In this document: one piece after another, positions 60,202 to 64,000 of the stretch | How the letters are laid out: each line of letters starts with the position of its first letter | Numbering within the stretch: position 1 is the first letter of the stretch | Assembly: GCA_002786715.1 (NCBI GenBank) | Contig: PCTW01000016.1 | Location: 35,976-99,975, forward strand | Length of the DNA stretch: 64,000 nt | DNA from: Bdellovibrio sp. CG22_combo_CG10-13_8_21_14_all_39_27 | GTDB taxonomy: Bacteria; Bdellovibrionota; Bacteriovoracia; Bacteriovoracales; Bacteriovoracaceae | Reading direction: 5' to 3' | Notes under the pieces: generated by a model | The model's database searches: none | Seen by the model: only the letters and a program-made list of their open reading frames with translations | Told to the model about the DNA's origin: nothing | Position numbers and translations under genes: made by a program

Positions 60202-62010
60202 ATGAAACTTCTTATTTTTTCTTTTTCTCTACTTCTCTCAATCAATCTCTTCGCTAGTGAAGCAGCAACAGTTATTGCTCTCAAGGGCAAGGTGCTTAAG
60301 TATAGTTCTGATAAGGGAGATTCTAAGATTGCCGTCGGTGACATCATTTCTGTGGGAGAGAGAATTAAAACGGAAAGTGGTTCTTTTGTTAAATTGAAAT
60401 TTATTGATGAATCGCAAACGACATTAGGGCCCTCCAGTGAGCTATTGGTTGAAGCTTTTTCCTCTGACAAACCGGGGATTCTCAATCTTATGCGCGGTAG
60501 TCTTAAGTCAAAAGTGACTAAAGATTATATGAATATCAAAAAGGACAGTTCTAAGCTTTTTATTAAATCTCACTCTGCTTCAATGGGTGTAAGAGGGACT
60601 GAATTTATTTGGTCCTATGAAGATGAGCAAACGGGACTTGTCACTTTAGAAGGCGTTGTTCGATTTGTGAGTCTAAGAGATGCAAAAGAGCGAGGTAGTC
60701 TTGATCCTGAGTATTTAGATTCGTTGTTAAATTCAAAGAGAGCAGTCACAGTTTCAAGAGGTGAGACTTCTATGCTTTTTAAATCGGCCAAAGAAGTTCA
60801 CAAAACTGAAAAACTTCCAGAAGAATCGTTAAAAGAACTTAAAAAGTTAAATTTTGAAGTCAGTGGCGCAGGCGCACCTAAGAAGATGAGTAAGTTTTTT
60901 GCTCAAAATAAGCAAAATCTAAAAAATGAAAATCTCGACACCACAGATGATCTCTTTGGGGATAGTCCCGTTGAAGAAGAGGTTGTCGCTGAATCGAAAG
61001 ATAAAGAAGATAAAAGAAAAATTGATCATGAACGTGATGTAACGAAACAAAAAAAGGACAATGGCGAGAACAGTGTCGCAGCTGATCTCGAACAAGCTTC
61101 AACAAATGCACCTGAAACATTTGCTTTCCCTCTTGCAGAAGAGCTCGTCACTGATAAGCCCGAAACTGAAAGAGAGTTGAAACCTCATGATAGTCGAAAG
61201 GCGCTCAACGGAGAAGTAGATGAAAAAATGGCCAAGCTTGAAGAGATTAAGGCCAAACTCGCTGAAAAAGAAAAACTTGATGCCGAGAAATTGGTGAAAA
61301 TTGGAGAAAGAGAAAAGTTGAAGAAGGCGAAATCAGAAGCGATTAAAAAACTCATGGCCAAGAAGGCAAAAGAGAAGGACGGCATATTAGGTCGTAACGA
61401 GAAAACAATGATGAATAAGGGGCTTGGCGCTAATAACCTTATCCGTAAAGAAGTTAATGTTGATGATTCACTAATCAAGAAACTTGGAACTTCTACTTTT
61501 AAGGCCAGTTTAAATGGTGAAGTAAGTCCAGATATGTTTCAGGCCGATACAAAAACACTCATTGATAAGAATAATGCCATCATCGATTCCGCTCTCAAAA
61601 CGGAGAGTACGTTAATTAAGTCAGTTGACACGGCCCTGGTCACTCAGCCTGAGGTTGAACAGCCCGAGGTTGATGAAAATCCTACCTCTACGACAACGAC
61701 TTCAACGTCGAGTGACAGTTCTTCAGGTACTAGCTCAACTGGTTTGGTTACTAAAATTGTAACTGGTATCGTTAAAACTGTATCAGGCACTTCGTCGACT
61801 GGTACTCGAGACCCTGCCTCAGACTCTGGTGCTGATGGAGTTAGTAAAGAAGATGCAGATGCTGCTCAAGCTGCCTACGATAAATGTATAACTGATTATA
61901 AAGCTAAGCATAAACTGGCCCTCGATGCTCCCGTTTCTGCTTTTATGGCGAGACAAAAGGATGCAGTTGCTTATTGTACTGAACAACAAGCAGCATCTTC
62001 GACGAAATAA
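60202..62010 (+). CDS. exported FecR-domain protein with charged and Ser/Thr-rich tail
   Basis: 602 residues from the ATG at 60202 (GGAG 6 bases upstream). Signal peptide, then a FecR-like beta domain (~20-150: VGDIISVGERIKTESGSFVKLKFIDESQTTLGPSSELLVE, MNIKKDSSKLFIKSHSASMGVRGTEFIW). A long Lys/Glu-rich helical region (~335-400) and a Ser/Thr-rich linker (~490-540) follow, then a short C-terminal segment with two Cys. There is no anti-sigma or membrane part, so it is not FecR itself; such proteins may be surface or cell-wall associated. The 200 bases upstream carry no feature I can name. Confidence 0.7.
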   Translation: MKLLIFSFSLLLSINLFASEAATVIALKGKVLKYSSDKGDSKIAVGDIISVGERIKTESGSFVKLKFIDESQTTLGPSSELLVEAFSSDKPGILNLMRGSLKSKVTKDYMNIKKDSSKLFIKSHSASMGVRGTEFIWSYEDEQTGLVTLEGVVRFVSLRDAKERGSLDPEYLDSLLNSKRAVTVSRGETSMLFKSAKEVHKTEKLPEESLKELKKLNFEVSGAGAPKKMSKFFAQNKQNLKNENLDTTDDLFGDSPVEEEVVAESKDKEDKRKIDHERDVTKQKKDNGENSVAADLEQASTNAPETFAFPLAEELVTDKPETERELKPHDSRKALNGEVDEKMAKLEEIKAKLAEKEKLDAEKLVKIGEREKLKKAKSEAIKKLMAKKAKEKDGILGRNEKTMMNKGLGANNLIRKEVNVDDSLIKKLGTSTFKASLNGEVSPDMFQADTKTLIDKNNAIIDSALKTESTLIKSVDTALVTQPEVEQPEVDENPTSTTTTSTSSDSSSGTSSTGLVTKIVTGIVKTVSGTSSTGTRDPASDSGADGVSKEDADAAQAAYDKCITDYKAKHKLALDAPVSAFMARQKDAVAYCTEQQAASSTK

Positions 62011-63609
62011 TTAACGGTAGTCTGAGTTTTTATAGAAAACAACGTCCGGGTTTTTCTCGATGACAAGTTTAAGGTCCCATTCTGAGCGAACGGCGAAACA
62101 AACACGACCTTTGTGATCATAACAAATATTTGAACTATTATCTGAGATGAAACTATCTTTCTTTTTCTCATCTGGAAAACGCAACCATCTCATTCCGACA
62201 AAAGGATACGATTGATAATCGCCTCGTACAGAATACTCATCTTCAAGTCGATATTTCACCACTTCAAATTGGAGTTGTCCTACGGCCCCTAGGATGAGCT
62301 CTTTGAAGGCATGCCTGATAAATAACTGAACAGTTCCTTCTTCGGAGAGTTGCTTCAATCCTTTTTCAAGTTGTTTGCCTTTCATGGGGTCTTTTAAAAT
62401 GACTTTGTTAAAAATCTCTGGGGCAAAACTAGGAATACCTGTGAATTGAATCTTTTCGCCTTCACTGAACGTATCGCCTATCTGCAATTTTCCGGTATCG
62501 TGGATACCGATAATGTCGCCGGGAAAAGCCTCCTCAGTGATTTCTCTGTCTTGTGCTAAAAACATGAGAGGAGAGGCGATTTTCATTTCTCTTTCATCTC
62601 TCACTAAATAAACTTTCTGATTGCGGACAAATTTACCTGAGCAGACGCGAAGGAAGGCGATTCTATCGCGATGTTTTTTATCCATATTGGCCTGAATTTT
62701 AAAAATGAAACCCGTAAATTTTTCTTCGTGAGGGTCCACTTCTCTTGTCGCAGAGTTTTCATCGTATGGTGGAAGTCTTACTTCTCGCACCATCGGTCCG
62801 GGTCCCACTTCTGCGATCATATCGAGTGTTTCTTTGACTCCAAAGTTATTAAGAGCAGAACCAAAAAAGACGGGAGTTTGAATGCCGGCCAAAAAATCAG
62901 CTTGGTTAAATTCAGGTATCAATTCCGTTACCATTTCTAGATCAGCTTTAAGCTTTTCCAATAAAGCAGGTCCGATATAGGCGACAACGGCTGGAGAATC
63001 TAAATCGCTGGCATCAATAATTTTGGGATGATTAGGATCTTTCGTTTCTTTAAAGTTGAGAATTGTTTTCTGACGGCGATCATAAACTCCTTTAAAGTTG
63101 ACTCCATCTCCAATCGGCCATGTCATGGGGATACACTGGATCTGTTGAATTGTTTCGATATTATCCAAGAGCTCAAACGGGTCCATGGCATCGCGATCGA
63201 ATTTATTCATGAAAGTGATGATTGGGGTATCGCGCATACGACAAACTTCCATCAACTTTATTGTTCTTTCTTCGACACCTTTGGCGGAGTCAATCATCAT
63301 TAAAACTGACTCTACTGCAGTCAGCGTTCTGTAGGTGTCTTCGGAGAAGTCTTTGTGTCCAGGAGTATCAAGAAGATGCATGATCCGTTCTTTATAAGGA
63401 AAAGACATAACAGAGGAAGCAACTGAGATCCCTCTCTCTTTTTCAATTTCCATCCAGTCCGATTTTGCGTAATTTCCCGATTTAGATTTAACCATCCCTG
63501 TTTCGCGTATGACCTCACCAAACCATAACAATTTTTCAGTCATCGTTGTTTTACCCGCATCCGGGTGAGAAATAATGGCAAAGGTGCATCGTTGGTCGGA
63601 TTCTCGCAT
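62011..63609 (-). CDS. prfC: peptide chain release factor 3
   Basis: 532 residues. Translational GTPase with P-loop HPDAGKTTMTEK (16-27), DTPGHKDFSEDT (G3) and NKFDRD (G4); the RF3-specific sequence SDWMEIEKERGISVASSVMSF is present. It recycles RF1 and RF2 from the ribosome after termination. The length is as expected. It begins 6 bases after the gcvPB stop, so it probably shares that transcript. Confidence 0.95.
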   Translation of the reverse strand: MRESDQRCTFAIISHPDAGKTTMTEKLLWFGEVIRETGMVKSKSGNYAKSDWMEIEKERGISVASSVMSFPYKERIMHLLDTPGHKDFSEDTYRTLTAVESVLMMIDSAKGVEERTIKLMEVCRMRDTPIITFMNKFDRDAMDPFELLDNIETIQQIQCIPMTWPIGDGVNFKGVYDRRQKTILNFKETKDPNHPKIIDASDLDSPAVVAYIGPALLEKLKADLEMVTELIPEFNQADFLAGIQTPVFFGSALNNFGVKETLDMIAEVGPGPMVREVRLPPYDENSATREVDPHEEKFTGFIFKIQANMDKKHRDRIAFLRVCSGKFVRNQKVYLVRDEREMKIASPLMFLAQDREITEEAFPGDIIGIHDTGKLQIGDTFSEGEKIQFTGIPSFAPEIFNKVILKDPMKGKQLEKGLKQLSEEGTVQLFIRHAFKELILGAVGQLQFEVVKYRLEDEYSVRGDYQSYPFVGMRWLRFPDEKKKDSFISDNSSNICYDHKGRVCFAVRSEWDLKLVIEKNPDVVFYKNSDYR

Positions 63610-63615
63610 TTCAAA

Positions 63616-64000
63616 TTATCCTTGGACTTTATGAGCTTCAATGATTTTCATGCAAATATCACCAACCGCCATGGTTTTAAGTGGACCAGGGTCGATTCTG
63701 TTGGGAATGACCTCAGGTAATCTTGTTATTTTTTCTGATAAGATAAGGTTCTTGTTGGCCTCGACTTCATCTACTTTATCAATAGGGGTGAAGTGTGGGG
63801 CCGTCATTAAAACCTCTGGATGATCGATTAAAATTTTCTTAATAGCAGTAATGATATCAATAAAACGGTCCAGTTCAGCTTTGCTGTAAGACTCCGTTGG
63901 TTCAATCATCAATCCAAATTGCTCAGGAAATGCAACTGTTGGTGCGTGCAAACCAAAGTCCAAAAAGAGTTTCCCAATTTTAGCAATCGATTGGACCTTT
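63616..64000 (-). CDS. gcvPB: glycine dehydrogenase (decarboxylating) subunit 2, C-terminal part
   Basis: The reverse frame is open from the window edge to 63616 (about 127 codons). FGLHAPTVAFPEQFGLMIEPTESYSKAELDRFIDII is the conserved C-terminal region of the P-protein (PLP enzyme of the glycine cleavage system). The motif arrangement and short tail fit the split form, subunit 2, but a full-length GcvP cannot be excluded since the rest is outside the window. Confidence 0.85.
   Translation of the reverse strand, partial: KVQSIAKIGKLFLDFGLHAPTVAFPEQFGLMIEPTESYSKAELDRFIDIITAIKKILIDHPEVLMTAPHFTPIDKVDEVEANKNLILSEKITRLPEVIPNRIDPGPLKTMAVGDICMKIIEAHKVQG

Noticed and set aside
61185-61478. 97-residue Ser/Phe-rich minus-strand ORF
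   Set aside because: It is the antisense reading of the Lys/Glu-rich region of the FecR-domain gene, which explains its composition.
1-64000. tRNA, rRNA, CRISPR array, insertion sequence or prophage
   Set aside because: Reading both strands I found no tRNA-like cloverleaf, repeat-spacer array, transposase or phage structural gene.

Overview
The window looks like chromosomal DNA of a Bdellovibrio-like predator, most probably of the Bacteriovorax/Peredibacter group (Bacteriovoracales). This is inferred from AT-rich, tightly packed genes with many 1-4 base overlaps, many exported proteins (outer-membrane barrels, lipoproteins, secreted hydrolases), a rich c-di-GMP-type signalling set, and above all a complete set of genes for an aminoethylphosphonate lipid head group. 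Sphingophosphonolipids carrying 1-hydroxy-2-aminoethylphosphonate have been described chemically from Bacteriovorax (formerly Bdellovibrio) stolpii. I saw no rRNA, tRNA, CRISPR array, insertion sequence or prophage. There is no gene-free stretch longer than about 250 bases.

Layout. 1-1291: a lipoprotein running off the left edge and an outer-membrane barrel. 1411-3786: copper chaperone and copper ATPase. 3769-5916: a three-gene minus-strand unit (deacetylase family, M14 carboxypeptidase, PTPS-III-like pterin enzyme). 6019-9349: tyrS, rnhA and two lipoproteins, one of them an FKBP isomerase, closed by a terminator. 9397-10773: a Nudix hydrolase and a secreted zinc protease. 10940-12980: a NIF3-like protein, then a redoxin and ung lying between broken remnants of umuD and umuC. 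12967-16433: an exported unknown, an HD-domain regulator, a pterin dehydratase and an exported crystallin-like protein. 16430-23474: the seven-gene phosphonate operon, with a membrane-anchored LuxR-type regulator diverging from it (23569-24072). 24077-34537: envelope proteins, a cupredoxin-fold protein, an orphan CpaF-type ATPase with a small membrane protein, an acyl-CoA dehydrogenase and nth. 34521-39668: a signalling island (two receiver/PilZ-like proteins, a phosphotransfer protein, an OmpR-type regulator and two HD-GYP-like proteins). 39742-42602: pmbA/tldD. 42776-46025: an M23-like protein, HNH nuclease, exported hydrolase, exported unknown and apaG. 46266-57118: the purine operon purF-C-D-N-SL-Q-H-M. 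57174-64000: a glycosyltransferase, TauE family protein, stand-alone rlmK, a FecR-domain protein, prfC and the end of gcvPB.

The most interesting system is the phosphonate operon. It encodes PEP mutase fused to a nucleotidyltransferase, phosphonopyruvate decarboxylase and AEP transaminase (which together make 2-aminoethylphosphonate), a second nucleotidyltransferase for activation, a CDP-alcohol phosphatidyltransferase for transfer to a lipid, a LysE-type membrane protein, and an Fe(II)/2-oxoglutarate oxygenase. The oxygenase is a good candidate for the enzyme that adds the C1 hydroxyl of the known lipid head group. The gene assignments rest on sequence motifs; the link to the lipid is inference.

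A second observation is the double relic of the SOS polymerase genes: an internally deleted umuD and the last ~50 codons of umuC flank the intact redoxin-ung pair. A third is a family of three HD-GYP-like proteins whose receiver domains have all lost the phosphoacceptor Asp.
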